Shown: positions 1 through 13,220, counted from the stretch's first letter. The stretch is DNA of 64,000 nt from Clusia tigrina (GCA_920105625.2 OV050032.1:103462542-103526541), one strand, 5' to 3'. The notes: generated by a model not told the origin, from the letters alone. Numbers and translations: made by a program.

Positions 1-2913
1 TATGTTGCAAACTTTGATAGGTGTAGGACGTACCGTATAGAAGTTAGGGGCGTTTGAAGTTTTATCAGTCTTTAATTTGGGACTCAAGGGTAGCATAGCT
101 TAAATTGACAAGAGGCTCGAGTACTTTATTGTCACAAAATTTTAAGGTTTTATGACGCTCCAGTAAAAAGTTACAAGCATTTGTATGTTGCAAACTTTGA
201 TAGGTGTAGGACGTACCGTAAAGAAGTTAGGGGCGTTTGAAGTTTTATCAGTGTTTGATTTGGGACTCAAGGGTAGCATAGCTTTGAGCGATGGCTTAAA
301 TTGACAAGAGGCTCGGCTACTTCATTGTTACAAAATTTCAAGGTTTTATGACGCTCCTGTAAAAAGTTACAAGCATTTGTATGTTGCAAACTTTGATAGG
401 TGTAGGACGTACCGTATAGAAGTTAGGGCCATTTGAAGTTTTATCAGTGTTTGATTTGGGACTCTAGGGTAGCATAGCTTTGAGCGATGGCTTAAATTGA
501 CAAGAGGTTCGGGTACTTTATTGTTACAAAATTTCAAGGTTTTATGACGCTCCAGTGAAAAGTTACAAGCATTTGTATGTTGCAAACTTTGATAGGTGTA
601 GGAAGTACCGTATAGAAGTTAGGGCCATTTGAAGTTTTATCAGTGTTTGATTTGGTACTCTAGGGTAGCATAGCTTTGAGCGATGGCTTAAATTGACAAG
701 AGGCTCGAGTACTTTATTGTTACAAAATTTCAAGGTTTTATGACGCTCCAGTAAAAAGTTACAAGCATTTGTATGTTGCAAACTTTGATAGGTGTAGGAC
801 GTACCGTATATAAGTTAGGGGCGTTTGAAGTTTTATCAGTCTTTGATTTGGGATTCAAGGGTAGCATAGCTTAAATTGAGAAGAGGCTTGAGTACTTTAT
901 TGTCACAAAATTTCAAGGTTCTATGACGCTCCAGTAAAAAGATACAAGCATTTGTATGTTGCAAACTTTGATAGGTGTAGGACGTACCGTAAAGAAGTTA
1001 GGGGCGTTTGAAGTTTTATCAGTGTTTGATTTGGGACTCAAGGGTAGCATAGCTTTGAGCGATGGCTTAAATTGACAAGAGGCTCGGCTACTTCATTGTT
1101 ACAAAATTTCAAGGTTTAATGACGCTCCAGTAAAAAGTTACAAGCATTTGTATGTTGCAAACTTTGATAGGTGTAGGACGTACCGTATAGAAGTTAGGGT
1201 CGTTTGAAGTTTTATCAGTGTTTGATTTGGGACTCTAGGGTAGCATAGCTTTGAGCGATGGCTTAAACTGACAAGAGGCTCGAGTACTTTATTGTTACAA
1301 AATTTCAAGGTTTTATGACGCTCCAGTAAAAAGTTACAAGCATTTGAATGTTCCCAACTTTGATAGTTGTAGGACGTACCGTAAAGAAGTTAGGGCCATC
1401 TGAAGTTTTATCAGTGTTTGACTTGAGACTCTAGGGTAGCATAGCTTTGAGCGATGGCTTAAATTGACAAGAGGTTCGAGTACTTTATTGATACAAAATT
1501 TCAAGGTTTTATGACGCTCCAGTGAAAAGTTACAAGCATTTGTATGTTGCAAACTTTGATAAGTGTAGGACGTACCGTATAGAAGTTAGGGCCATTTGAA
1601 GTTTTATCAGTGTTTGATTTGGGACTCTAGGGTAGCATAGCTTTGAGCGATGGCTTAAATTGACAAGAGGCTCGAGTACTATATTGTTACAAAATTTCAA
1701 GGTTTTATGACGCTCCAGTAAAAAGTTACAAGCATTTGTATGTTGCGAACTTTGATAGGTGTAGGACTACCGTATAGAAGTTAGGGGCGTTTGAAGTTTT
1801 ATCAATGTTTGATTTGGGACTCAAGGGTAGCATAGCTTTGAGCGATAGCTTAAATTGACAAGAGGCTCGAGTACTTAATTGTTACAAAATTTCAAGGTTT
1901 TATGACGCTCCAGTAAAAAGTTACAAGCATTTGTATGTTGCAAACTTTGAGAGGTGTAGGACGTACCGTAAAGAAGTTAGGGCCATTTGAAGTTTTATCA
2001 GTGTTTGATTTGGGACTCTAGGGTAGCATAGCTTTGAGCGATGGCTTAAATTGACAAGAGGCTCGAGTACTTTATTGGTACAAAATTTCAAGGTTTTATG
2101 ACGCTCCAGTAAAAAGTTACAAGCATTTGTATGTTGCAAACTTTGATAGGTGTAGGACGTACCGTAAAGAAGTTGGGGGCGTTTGAAGTTTTATCAGTGT
2201 TTGATTTGGGACTCTAGGGTAGCATAGCTTTGAGCGATGGCTTCAATTGATAAGAGGCTCGAGTACTTCATTGTTACAAAATTTCAAGGTTTTATGACGG
2301 TCCAGTAAAAAGATACAAGCATTTGTATGTTGCAAACTTTGATAGGTGTAGGACGTACCGTATAGAAGTTAGGGTCGTTTGAAGTTTTATCAGTGTTTGA
2401 TTTGGGACTCTAGGGCAGCATAGCTTTGAGCGATCGCTTAAACTGACAAGAGGCTCGAGTACTTTATTGGTACAAAATTTCAAGGTTTTATGACGCTCCA
2501 GTAAAAAGTTACAAGCATTTGAATGTTGCAAACTTTGATAGGTGTAGGACGTACCGTAAAGAAGTTAGGGCCATTTGAAGTTTTATCAGTGTTTGATTTG
2601 AGACTCTAGGGTAGCATAGCTTTGAGCGATGGCTTAAATTGACAAGAGGCTCGAGTACTTTATTGTTACAAAATTTCAAGGTTTTATGACGCTCCAGTGA
2701 AAAGTTACAAGCATTTGTATGTTGCAAACTTTGATAGGTGTAGGAAGTACCGTATAGAAGTTAGGACCATTTGAAGTTTTATCAGTGTTTGATTTGGGAC
2801 TCTAGGGTAGCATAGCTTTGAGCGATGGCTTAAATTGACAAGAGGCTCGAGTACTTTATTGTTACAAAATTTCAAGGTTTTATGACGCTCCAGTAAAAAG
2901 TTACAAGAATTTG
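1..2913 (+). repeat. 15-monomer HOR, complete copy (A-O)
   Basis: Fifteen monomers in the order A to O make 2913 bp. The window happens to start at monomer position 1 of type A. The 183-bp monomers are 1-183 (A) and 772-954 (E); the 195-bp monomer is 1739-1933 (J). Private variants include 'ctttaattt' and 'attttaagg' in the first monomer, both seen again at 7003-7185. The L monomer at 2130-2325 carries 'ttcaattgataag', shared only with the two L-like monomers at 3489-3880. Confidence 0.93.
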
Positions 2914-4285
2914 TATGTTGCAAACTTTGATAGGTGTAGGACGTACCGTATAGAAGTTAGGGGCGTTTGAAGTTTTATCAGTCTTTGATTTGGGACTCAA
3001 GGGTAGCATAGCTTAAATTGACAAGAGTCTCGAGTACTTTATTGTCACAAAATTTCAAGGTTTTATGACGCTCCAGTAAAAAGTTACAAGCATTTGAATG
3101 TTGCAAACTTTGATAGGTGTAGGACGTACCGTAAAGAAGTTAGGGCCATTTGAAGTTTTATCAGTGTTTGATTTGAGACTCTAGGGTAGCATAGCTTTGA
3201 GCGATGGCTTAAATTGACAAGAGGCTCGAGTACTTTATTGTTACAAAATTTCAAGGTTTTATGACGCTCCAGTGAAAAGTTACAAGCATTTGTATGTTGC
3301 AAACTTTGATAGGTGTAGGAAGTACCGTATAGAAGTTAGGACCATTTGAAGTTTTATCAGTGTTTGATTTGGGACTCTAGGGTAGCATAGCTTTGAGCGA
3401 TGGCTTAAATTGACAAGAGGCTCGAGTACTTTATTGTTACAAAATTTCAAGGTTTTATGACGCTCCAGTAAAAAGTTACAAGCATTTGTATGTTGCAAAC
3501 TTTGATAGGTGTAGGACGTACCGTAAAGAAGTTGGGGGCGTTTGAAGTTTTATCAGTGTTTGATTTGGGACTCTAGGGTAGCATAGCTTTGAGCGATGGC
3601 TTCAATTGATAAGAGGCTCGAGTACTTCATTGTTACAAAATTTCAAGGTTTTATGACGCTCCAGTAAAAAGTTACAAGCATTTGTATGTTGCAAACTTTG
3701 ATAGGTGTAGGACGTACCGTAAAGAAGTTGGGGGCGTTTGAAGTTTTATCAGTGTTTGATTTGGGACTCTAGGGTAGCATAGCTTTGAGCGATGGCTTCA
3801 ATTGATAAGAGGCTCGAGTACTTCATTGTTACAAAATTTCAAGGTTTTATGACGGTCCAGTAAAAAGATACAAGCATTTGTATGTTGCAAACTTTGATAG
3901 GTGTAGGACGTACCGTAAAGAAGTTAGGGCCATTTGAAGTTTTATCAGTGTTTGATTTGAGACTCTAGGGTAGCATAGCTTTGAGCGATGGCTTAAATTG
4001 ACAAGAGGCTCGAGTACTTTATTGTTACAAAATTTCAAGGTTTTATGACGCTCCAGTAAAAAGTTACAAGCATTTGTAACTTTTTACTGTATGTTGCAAA
4101 CTTTGATAGGTGTAGGAAGTACCGTATAGAAGTTAGGACCATTTGAAGTTTTATCAGTGTTTGATTTGGGACTCTAGGGTAGCATAGCTTTGAGCGATGG
4201 CTTAAATTGACAAGAGGCTCGAGTACTTTATTGTTACAAAATTTCAAGGTTTTATGACGCTCCAGTAAAAAGTTACAAGCATTTG
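2914..4285 (+). repeat. Rearranged HOR remnant: A-N-O-L-L-N'-O
   Basis: Type A (2914-3096) is followed directly by N (3097-3292) and O (3293-3488), so B to M are missing. Next come two L-like monomers (3489-3684 and 3685-3880) that both have 'ttcaattgataag', which suggests a local duplication of the L monomer at 2130-2325. An N-like monomer (3881-4089) is 209 bp because of a 13-bp inverted insertion. Another O (4090-4285) closes the block, and its 'ggaccatttg' marks it as O. Confidence 0.85.
4054..4089. repeat. Perfect inverted repeat: 14-bp stem, 8-nt loop
   Basis: The left arm 'cagtaaaaagttac' (4054-4067) and right arm 'gtaactttttactg' (4076-4089) are perfect reverse complements around the loop 'aagcattt'. 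Elsewhere 'catttg' runs straight into 'tatgttgc'; here 13 extra bases (4078-4090) separate them, and they are an inverted copy of the sequence just upstream. It is the only such insertion I found in the window. A template switch during replication or repair is the likely origin. Confidence 0.93.
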
Positions 4286-7002
4286 TATGTTCCAAACTTT
4301 GATAGGTGTAGGACGTACCGTATAGAAGTTAGGGGCGTTTGAAGTTTTATCAGTCTTTGATTTGGGACTCAAGGGTAGCATAGCTTAAATTGACAAGAGG
4401 CTCGAGTACTTTATTGTCACAAAATTTCAAGGTTTTATGACGCTCCAGTAAAAAGTTACAAGCATTTGTATGTTGCAAACTTTGATAGGTGTAGGACGTA
4501 CCGTAAAGAAGTTAGGGGCGTTTGAAGTTTTATCAGTGTTTGATTTGGGACTCAAGGGTAGCATAGCTTTGAGCGATGGCTTAAATTGACAAGAGGCTCG
4601 GCTACTTCATTGTTACAAAATTTCAAGGTTTTATGACGCTCCAGTAAAAAGTTACATGCATTTGTATGTTGCAAACTTTGATAGGTGTAGGACGTACCGT
4701 ATAGAAGTTAGGGCCATTTGAAGTTTTATCAGTGTTTGATTTGGGACTCTAGGGTAGCATAGCTTTGAGCGATGGCTTAAATTGACAAGAGGTTCGGGTA
4801 CTTTATTGTTACAAAATTTCAAGGTTTTATGACGCTCCAGTGAAAAGTTACAAGCATTTGTATGTTGCAAACTTTGATAGGTGTAGGAAGTACCGTATAG
4901 AAGTTAGGGCCATTTGAAGTTTTATCAGTGTTTGATTTGGTACTCTAGGGTAGCATAGCTTTGAGCGATGGCTTAAATTGACAAGAGGCTCGAGTACTTT
5001 ATTGTTACAAAATTTCAAGGTTTTATGACGCTCCAGTAAAAAGTTACAAGCATTTGTATGTTGCAAACTTTGATAGGTGTAGGACGTACCGTATATAAGT
5101 TAGGGGCGTTTGAAGTTTTATCAGTCTTTGATTTGGGATTCAAGGGTAGCATAGCTTAAATTGAGAAGAGGCTTGAGTACTTTATTGTCACTAAATTTCA
5201 AGGTTTTATGACGCTCCAGTAAAAAGTTACAAGCATTTGTATGTTGCAAACTTTGATAGGTGTAGGACGTACCGTAAAGAAGTTAGGGGCGTTTGAAGTT
5301 TTATCAGTGTTTGATTTGGGACTCAAGGGTAGCATAGCTTTGAGCGATGGCTTAAATTGACAAGAGGCTCGGCTACTTCATTGTTACAAAATTTCAAGGT
5401 TTAATGACGCTCCAGTAAAAAGTTACAAGCATTTGTATGTTGCAAACTTTGATAGGTGTAGGACGTACCGTATAGAAGTTAGGGTCGTTTGAAGTTTTAT
5501 CAGTGTTTGATTTGGGACTCTAGGGTAGCATAGCTTTGAGCGATGGCTTAAACTGACAAGAGACTCGAGTACTTTATTGTTACAAAATTTCAAGGTTTTA
5601 TGACGCTCCAGTAAAAAGTTACAAGCATTTGAATGTTCCCAACTTTGATAGTTGTAGGACGTACCGTAAAGAAGTTAGGGCCATTTGAAGTTTTATCAGT
5701 GTTTGACTTGAGACTCTAGGGTAGCATAGCTTTGAGCGATGGCTTAAATTGACAAGAGGTTCGAGTACTTTATTGATACAAAATTTCAAGGTTTTATGAC
5801 GCTCCAGTGAAAAGTTACAAGCATTTGTATGTTGCAAACTTTGATAGGTGTAGGACGTACCGTATAGAAGTTAGGGCCATTTGAAGTTTTATCAGTGTTT
5901 GATTTGGGACTCTAGGGTAGCATAGCTTTGAGCGATGGCTTAAATTGACAAGAGGCTCGAGTACTATATTGTTACAAAATTTCAAGGTTTTATGACGCTC
6001 CAGTAAAAAGTTACAAGCATTTGTATGTTGCGAACTTTGATAGGTGTAGGACTACCGTATAGAAGTTAGGGGCGTTTGAAGTTTTATCAATGTTTGATTT
6101 GGGACTCAAGGGTAGCATAGCTTTGAGCGATAGCTTAAATTGACAAGAGGCTCGAGTACTTTATTGTTACAAAATTTCAAGGTTTTATGACGCTCCAGTA
6201 AAAAGTTACAATCATTTGTATGTTGCAAACTTTGAGAGGTGTAGGACGTACCGTAAAGAAGTTAGGGCCATTTGAAGTTTTATCAGTGTTTGATTTGGGA
6301 CTCTAGGGTAGCATAGCTTTGAGCGATGGCTTAAATTGACAAGAGGCTCGAGTACTTTATTGGTACAAAATTTCAAGGTTTTATGACGCTCCAGTAAAAA
6401 GTTACAAGCATTTGTATGTTGCAAACTTTGATAGGTGTAGGACGTACCGTAAAGAAGTTGGGGGCGTGTGAAGTTTTATCAGTGTTTGATTTGGGACTCT
6501 AGGGTAGCATAGCTTTGAGCGATGGCTTAAATTGACAAGAGGCTCGAGTACTTCATTGTTACAAAATTTCAAGGTTTTATGACGGTCCAGTAAAAAGATA
6601 CAAGCATTTGTATGTTGCAAACTTTGATAGGTGTAGGACGTACCGTATAGAAGTTAGGGTCGTTTGAAGTTTTATCAGTGTTTGATTTGGGACTCTAGGG
6701 CAGCATAGCTTTGAGCGATCGCTTAAACTGACAAGAGGCTCGAGTACTTTATTGGTACAAAATTTCAAGGTTTTACGACGCTCCAGTAAAAAGTTACAAG
6801 CATTTGAATGTTGCAAACTTTGATAGGTGTAGGAAGTACCGTATAGAAGTTAGGACCATTTGAAGTTTTATCAGTGTTTGATTTGGGACTCTAGGGTAGC
6901 ACAGCTTTGAGCGATGGCTTAAATTGACAAGAGGCTCGAGTACTTTATTGTTACAAAATTTCAAGGTTTTATGACGCTCCAGTAAAAAGTTACAAGCATT
7001 TG
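4286..7002 (+). repeat. HOR copy lacking N (14 monomers)
   Basis: The order is A to M and then O, 2717 bp, exactly one 196-bp monomer shorter than the full unit. The last monomer (6807-7002) starts with 'aatgttgc' as N does but continues as O ('ggaagtacc', 'ggaccatttg'), so it is an N/O hybrid produced by in-register exchange. The A monomer starts at 4286 with a private 'gttccaaac'. Confidence 0.9.
6807..7002 (+). repeat. N/O hybrid monomer marking a one-monomer deletion
   Basis: The 5' end has the N-type 'aatgttgc' and the rest is O-type ('ggaagtacc', 'ggaccatttg'). The switch falls within the first 30 or so bases, and the 196-bp length is kept. Unequal exchange between adjacent N and O monomers explains the missing monomer. 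Confidence 0.85.
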
Positions 7003-7968
7003 TATGTTGCAAACTTTGATAGGTGTAGGACGTACCGTATAGAAGTTAGGGGCGTTTGAAGTTTTATCAGTCTTTAATTTGGGACTCAAGGGTAGCATAG
7101 CTTAAATTGACAAGAGGCTCGAGTACTTTATTGTCACAAAATTTTAAGGTTTTATGACGCTCCAGTAAAAAGTTACAAGCATTTGTATGTTGCAAACTTT
7201 GATAGGTGTAGGACGTACCGTAAAGAAGTTAGGGGCGTTTGAAGTTTTATCAGTGTTTGATTTGGGACTCAAGGGTAGCATAGCTTTGAGCGATGGCTTA
7301 AATTGACAAGAGGCTCGAGTACTATATTGTTACAAAATTTCAAGGTTTTATGACGCTCCAGTAAAAAGTTACAAGCATTTGTATGTTGCGAACTTTGATA
7401 GGTGTAGGACTACCGTATAGAAGTTAGGGGCGTTTGAAGTTTTATCAATGTTTGATTTGGGACTCAAGGGTAGCATAGCTTTGAGCGATAGCTTAAATTG
7501 ACAAGAGGCTCGAGTACTTTATTGTTACAAAATTTCAAGGTTTTATGACGCTCCAGTAAAAAGTTACAATCATTTGTATGTTGCAAACTTTGAGAGGTGT
7601 AGGACGTACCGTAAAGAAGTTAGGGCCATTTGAAGTTTTATCAGTGTTTGATTTGGGACTCTAGGGTAGCATAGCTTTGAGCGATGGCTTAAATTGACAA
7701 GAGGCTCGAGTACTTTATTGGTACAAAATTTCAAGGTTTTATGACGCTCCAGTAAAAAGTTACAAGCATTTGTATGTTGCAAACTTTGATAGGTGTAGGA
7801 CGTACCGTAAAGAAGTTGGGGGCGTGTGAAGTTTTATCAGTGTTTGATTTGGGACTCTAGGGTAGCATAGCTTTGAGCGATGGCTTAAATTGACAAGAGG
7901 CTCGAGTACTTCATTGTTACAAAATTTCAAGGTTTTATGACGGTCCAGTAAAAAGATACAAGCATTTG
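7003..7968 (+). repeat. Truncated HOR: A, B/I hybrid, J, K, L
   Basis: The A monomer (7003-7185) has the same rare variants as the first monomer of the window. It is followed by a B/I hybrid (7186-7381), whose first part is B ('gtaaagaag', 'ggggcg', 'actcaag') and whose end is I ('gagtactatattg'). J (7382-7576), K (7577-7772) and L (7773-7968) follow. C to H are missing. The J-L block shares the rare 'caatcatttg' with 6024-6610, so it probably copies that stretch. Confidence 0.85.
7186..7381 (+). repeat. B/I hybrid monomer
   Basis: The first two-thirds carries B markers ('gtaaagaag', 'ggggcg', 'gactcaag') and the end carries the I marker 'gtactatattg'. The monomer stays in register at 196 bp. 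It marks the loss of the C-to-H block in this HOR copy. Confidence 0.82.
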
Positions 7969-10502
7969 TATGTTGCAAACTTTGATAGGTGTAGGACGTA
8001 CCGTATAGAAGTTAGGGCCATTTGAAGTTTTATCAGTGTTTGATTTGGGACTCTAGGGTAGCATAGCTTTGAGCGATGGCTTAAATTGACAAGAGGTTCG
8101 GGTACTTTATTGTTACAAAATTTCAAGGTTTTATGACGCTCCAGTGAAAAGTTACAAGCATTTGTATGTTGCAAACTTTGATAGGTGTAGGAAGTACCGT
8201 ATAGAAGTTAGGGCCATTTGAAGTTTTATCAGTGTTTGATTTGGTACTCTAGGGTAGCATAGCTTTGAGCGATGGCTTAAATTGACAAGAGGCTCGAGTA
8301 CTTTATTGTTACAAAATTTCAAGGTTTTATGACGCTCCAGTAAAAAGTTACAAGCATTTGTATGTTGCAAACTTTGATAGGTGTAGGACGTACCGTATAT
8401 AAGTTAGGGGCGTTTGAAGTTTTATCAGTCTTTGATTTGGGATTCAAGGGTAGCATAGCTTAAATTGAGAAGAGGCTTGAGTACTTTATTGTCACAAAAT
8501 TTCAAGGTTCTATGACGCTCCAGTAAAAAGATACAAGCATTTGTATGTTGCAAACTTTGATAGGTGTAGGACGTACCGTAAAGAAGTTAGGGGCGTTTGA
8601 AGTTTTATCAGTGTTTGATTTGGGACTCAAGGGTAGCATAGCTTTGAGCGATGGCTTAAATTGACAAGAGGCTCGGCTACTTCATTGTTACAAAATTTCA
8701 AGGTTTAATGACGCTCCAGTAAAAAGTTACAAGCATTTGTATGTTGCAAACTTTGATAGGTGTAGGACGTACCGTATAGAAGTTAGGGTCGTTTGAAGTT
8801 TTATCAGTGTTTGATTTGGGACTCTAGGGTAGCATAGCTTTGAGCGATGGCTTAAACTGACAAGAGGCTCGAGTACTTTATTGTTACAAAATTTCAAGGT
8901 TTTATGACGCTCCAGTAAAAAGTTACAAGCATTTGAATGTTCCCAACTTTGATAGTTGTAGGACGTACCGTAAAGAAGTTAGGGCCATTTGAAGTTTTAT
9001 CAGTGTTTGACTTGAGACTCTAGGGTAGCATAGCTTTGAGCGATGGCTTAAATTGACAAGAGGTTCGAGTACTTTATTGATACAAAATTTCAAGGTTTTA
9101 TGACGCTCCAGTGAAAAGTTACAAGCATTTGTATGTTGCAAACTTTGATAAGTGTAGGACGTACCGTATAGAAGTTAGGGCCATTTGAAGTTTTATCAGT
9201 GTTTGATTTGGGACTCTAGGGTAGCATAGCTTTGAGCGATGGCTTAAATTGACAAGAGGCTCGAGTACTATATTGTTACAAAATTTCAAGGTTTTATGAC
9301 GCTCCAGTAAAAAGTTACAAGCATTTGTATGTTGCGAACTTTGATAGGTGTAGGACTACCGTATAGAAGTTAGGGGCGTTTGAAGTTTTATCAATGTTTG
9401 ATTTGGGACTCAAGGGTAGCATAGCTTTGAGCGATAGCTTAAATTGACAAGAGGCTCGAGTACTTTATTGTTACAAAATTTCAAGGTTTTATGACGCTCC
9501 AGTAAAAAGTTACAAGCATTTGTATGTTGCAAACTTTGAGAGGTGTAGGACGTACCGTAAAGAAGTTAGGGCCATTTGAAGTTTTATCAGTGTTTGATTT
9601 GGGACTCTAGGGTAGCATAGCTTTGAGCGATGGCTTAAATTGACAAGAGGCTCGAGTACTTTATTGGTACAAAATTTCAAGGTTTTATGACGCTCCAGTA
9701 AAAAGTTACAAGCATTTGTATGTTGCAAACTTTGATAGGTGTAGGACGTACCGTAAAGAAGTTGGGGGCGTTTGAAGTTTTATCAGTGTTTGATTTGGGA
9801 CTCTAGGGTAGCATAGCTTTGAGCGATAGCTTAAATTGACAAGAGGCTCGAGTACTTCATTGTTACAAAATTTCAAGGTTTTATGACGGTCCAGTAAAAA
9901 GATACAAGCATTTGTATGTTGCAAACTTTGATAGGTGTAGGACGTACCGTATAGAAGTTAGGGTCGTTTGAAGTTTTATCAGTGTTTGATTTGGGACTCT
10001 AGGGCAGCATAGCTTTGAGCGATCGCTTAAACTGACAAGAGGCTCGAGTACTTTATTGGTACAAAATTTCAAGGTTTTATGACGCTCCAGTAAAAAGTTA
10101 CAAGCATTTGAATGTTGCAAACTTTGATAGGTGTAGGACGTACCGTAAAGAAGTTAGGGCCATTTGAAGTTTTATCAGTGTTTGATTTGAGACTCTAGGG
10201 TAGCATAGCTTTGAGCGATGGCTTAAATTGACAAGAGGCTCGAGTACTTTATTGTTACAAAATTTCAAGGTTTTATGACGCTCCAGTGAAAAGTTACAAG
10301 CATTTGTATGTTGCAAACTTTGATAGGTGTAGGAAGTACCGTATAGAAGTTAGGACCATTTGAAGTTTTATCAGTGTTTGATTTGGGACTCTAGGGTAGC
10401 ATAGCTTTGAGCGATGGCTTAAATTGACAAGAGGCTCGAGTACTTTATTGTTACAAAATTTCAAGGTTTTATGACGCTCCAGTAAAAAGTTACAAGCATT
10501 TG
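7969..10502 (+). repeat. HOR copy C-O (A and B missing)
   Basis: L of the preceding block runs directly into C, so M, N, O, A and B are lost at 7968/7969. The rest is a regular C-to-O series of 2534 bp, which equals 2913 minus one 183-bp and one 196-bp monomer. J is at 9328-9522 and M, with 'gcgatcgc', at 9915-10110. Confidence 0.9.
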
Positions 10503-13220
10503 TATGTTGCAAACTTTGATAGGTGTAGGACGTACCGTATAGAAGTTAGGGGCGTTTGAAGTTTTATCAGTCTTTGATTTGGGACTCAAGGGTAGCATAG
10601 CTTAAATTGACAAGAGTCTCGAGTACTTTATTGTCACAAAATTTCAAGGTTTTATGACGCTCCAGTAAAAAGTTACAAGCATTTGTATGTTGCAAACTTT
10701 GATAGGTGTAGGACGTACCGTAAAGAAGTTAGGGGCGTTTGAAGTTTTATCAGTGTTTGATTTGGGACTCAAGGGTAGCATAGCTTTGAACGATGGCTTA
10801 AATTGACAAGAGGCTCGGCTACTTCATTGTTACAAAATTTCAAGGTTTTATGACGCTCCAGTAAAAAGTTACAAGCATTTGTATGTTGCAAACTTTGATA
10901 GGTGTAGGACGTACCGTATAGAAGTTAGGGCCATTTGAAGTTTTATCAGTGTTTGATTTGGGACTCTAGGGTAGCATAGCTTTGAGCGATGGCTTAAATT
11001 GACAAGAGGTTCGGTTACTTTATTGTTACAAAATTTCAAGGTTTTATGACGCTCCAGTGAAAAGTTACAAGCATTTGTATGTTGCAAACTTTGATAGGTG
11101 TAGGAAGTACCGTATAGAAGTTAGGGCCATTTGAAGTTTTATCAGTGTTTGATTTGGTACTCTAGGGTAGCATAGCTTTGAGCGATGGCTTAAATTGACA
11201 AGAGGCTCGTGTACTTTATTGTTACAAAATTTCAAGGTTTTATGACGCTCCAGTAAAAAGTTACAAGCATTTGTATGTTGCAAACTTTGATAGGTGTAGG
11301 ACGTACCGTATATAAGTTAGGGGCGTTTGAAGTTTTATCAGTCTTTGATTTGGGATTCAAGGGTAGCATAGCTTAAATTGAGAAGAGGCTTGAGTACTTT
11401 ATTGTCACAAAATTTCAAGGTTTTATGACGCTCCAGTAAAAAGTTACAAGTATTTGTATGTTGCAAACTTTGATAGGTGTAGGACGTACCGTAAAGAAGT
11501 TAGGGGCGTTTGAAGTTTTATCAGTGTTTGATTTCGGACTCAAGGGTAGCATAGCTTTGAGCGATGGCTTAAATTGACAAGAGGCTCGGCTACTTCATTG
11601 TTACAAAATTTCAAGGTTTAATGACGCTCCAGTAAAAAGTTACAAGCATTTGTATGTTGCAAACTTTGATAGGTGTAGGACGTACCGTATAGAAGTTAGG
11701 GTCGTTTGAAGTTTTATCAGTGTTTGATTTGGGACTCTAGGGTAGCATAGCTTTGAGCGATGGCTTAAACTGACAAGAGGCTCGAGTACTTTATTGTTAC
11801 AAAATTTCAAGGTTTTATGACGCTCCAGTAAAAAGTTACAAGCATTTGAATGTTCCCAACTTTGATAGTTGTAGGACGTACCGTAAAGAAGTTAGGGCCA
11901 TTTGAAGTTTTATCAGTGTTTGACTTGAGACTCTAGGGTAGCATAGCTTTGAGCGATTGCTTAAATTGACAAGAGGTTCGAGTACTTTATTGATACAAAA
12001 TTTCAAGGTTTTATGACGCTGCAGTGAAAAGTTACAAGCATTTGTATGTTGCAAACTTTGATAGGTGTAGGACGTACCGTATAGAAGTTAGGGCCATTTG
12101 AAGTTTTATCAGTGTTTTATTTGGGACTCTAGGGTAGCATAGCTTTGAGCGATGGCTTAAATTGACAAGAGGCTCGAGTACTATATTGTTACAAAATTTC
12201 AAGGTTTTATGACGCTCCAGTAAAAAGTTACAAGCATTTGTATGTTGCGAACTTTGAGAGGTGTAGGACGTACCGTAAAGAAGTTAGGGCCATTTGAAGT
12301 TTTATCAGTGTTTGATTTGGGACTCTAGGGTAGCATAGCTTTGAGCGATGGCTTAAATTGACAAGAGGCTCGAGTACTTTATTGGTACAAAATTGCAAGG
12401 TTTTATGACGCTCCAGTAAAAAGTTACAAGCATTTGTATGTTGCAAACTTTGATAGGTGTAGGACGTACCGTAAAGAAGTTGGGGGCGTTTGAAGTTTTA
12501 TCAGTGTTTGATTTGGGACTCTAGGGTAGCATAGCTTTGAGCGATGGCTTAAATTGACAAGAGGCTCGATTACTTCATTGTTACAAAATTTCAAGGTTTT
12601 ATGACGGTCCAGTAAAAAGATACAAGCATTTGTATGTTGCAAACTTTGATAGGTGTAGGACGTACCGTATAGAAGTTAGGGTCGTTTGAAGTTTTATCAG
12701 TGTTTGATTTGGGACTCTAGGGCAGCATAGCTTTGAGCGATCGCTTAAACTGACAAGAGGCTCGAGTACTTTATTGGTACAAAATTTCAAGGTTTTATGA
12801 CGCTCCAGTAAAAAGTTACAAGCATTTGAATGTTGCAAACTTTGATAGGTGTAGGACGTACCGTAAAGAAGTTAGGGCCATTTGAAGTTTTATCAGTGTT
12901 TGATTTGAGACTCTAGGGTAGCATAGCTTTGAGCGATGGCTTAAATTGACAAGAGGCTCGAGTACTTTATTGTTACAAAATTTCAAGGTTTTATGACGCT
13001 CCAGTGAAAAGTTACAAGCATTTGTATGTTGCAAACTTTGATAGGTGTAGGAAGTACCGTATAGAAGTTAGGACCATTTGAAGTTTTATCAGTGTTTGAT
13101 TTGGGACTCTAGGGTAGCATAGCTTTGAGCGATGGCTTAAATTGACAAGAGGCTCGAGTACTTTATTGTTACAAAATTTCAAGGTTTTATGACGCTCCAG
13201 TAAAAAGTTACAAGCATTTG
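10503..13220 (+). repeat. HOR copy lacking J (14 monomers)
   Basis: The order is A to I and then K to O, 2718 bp, one 195-bp J monomer short. The monomer at 12241-12436 begins with the J marker 'ttgcgaac' and continues with the K marker 'gagaggtg', so it is a J/K hybrid. Private changes include 'ggttcggttac' in C and 'gctcgtgtac' in D. Confidence 0.92.
12241..12436 (+). repeat. J/K hybrid monomer marking a one-monomer deletion
   Basis: 'ttgcgaac' (J) and 'tttgagaggtg' (K) sit within the same 20 bases. Elsewhere these two markers belong to adjacent monomers. The crossover point is therefore confined to monomer positions 9-16, an unusually sharp placement. Confidence 0.9.
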
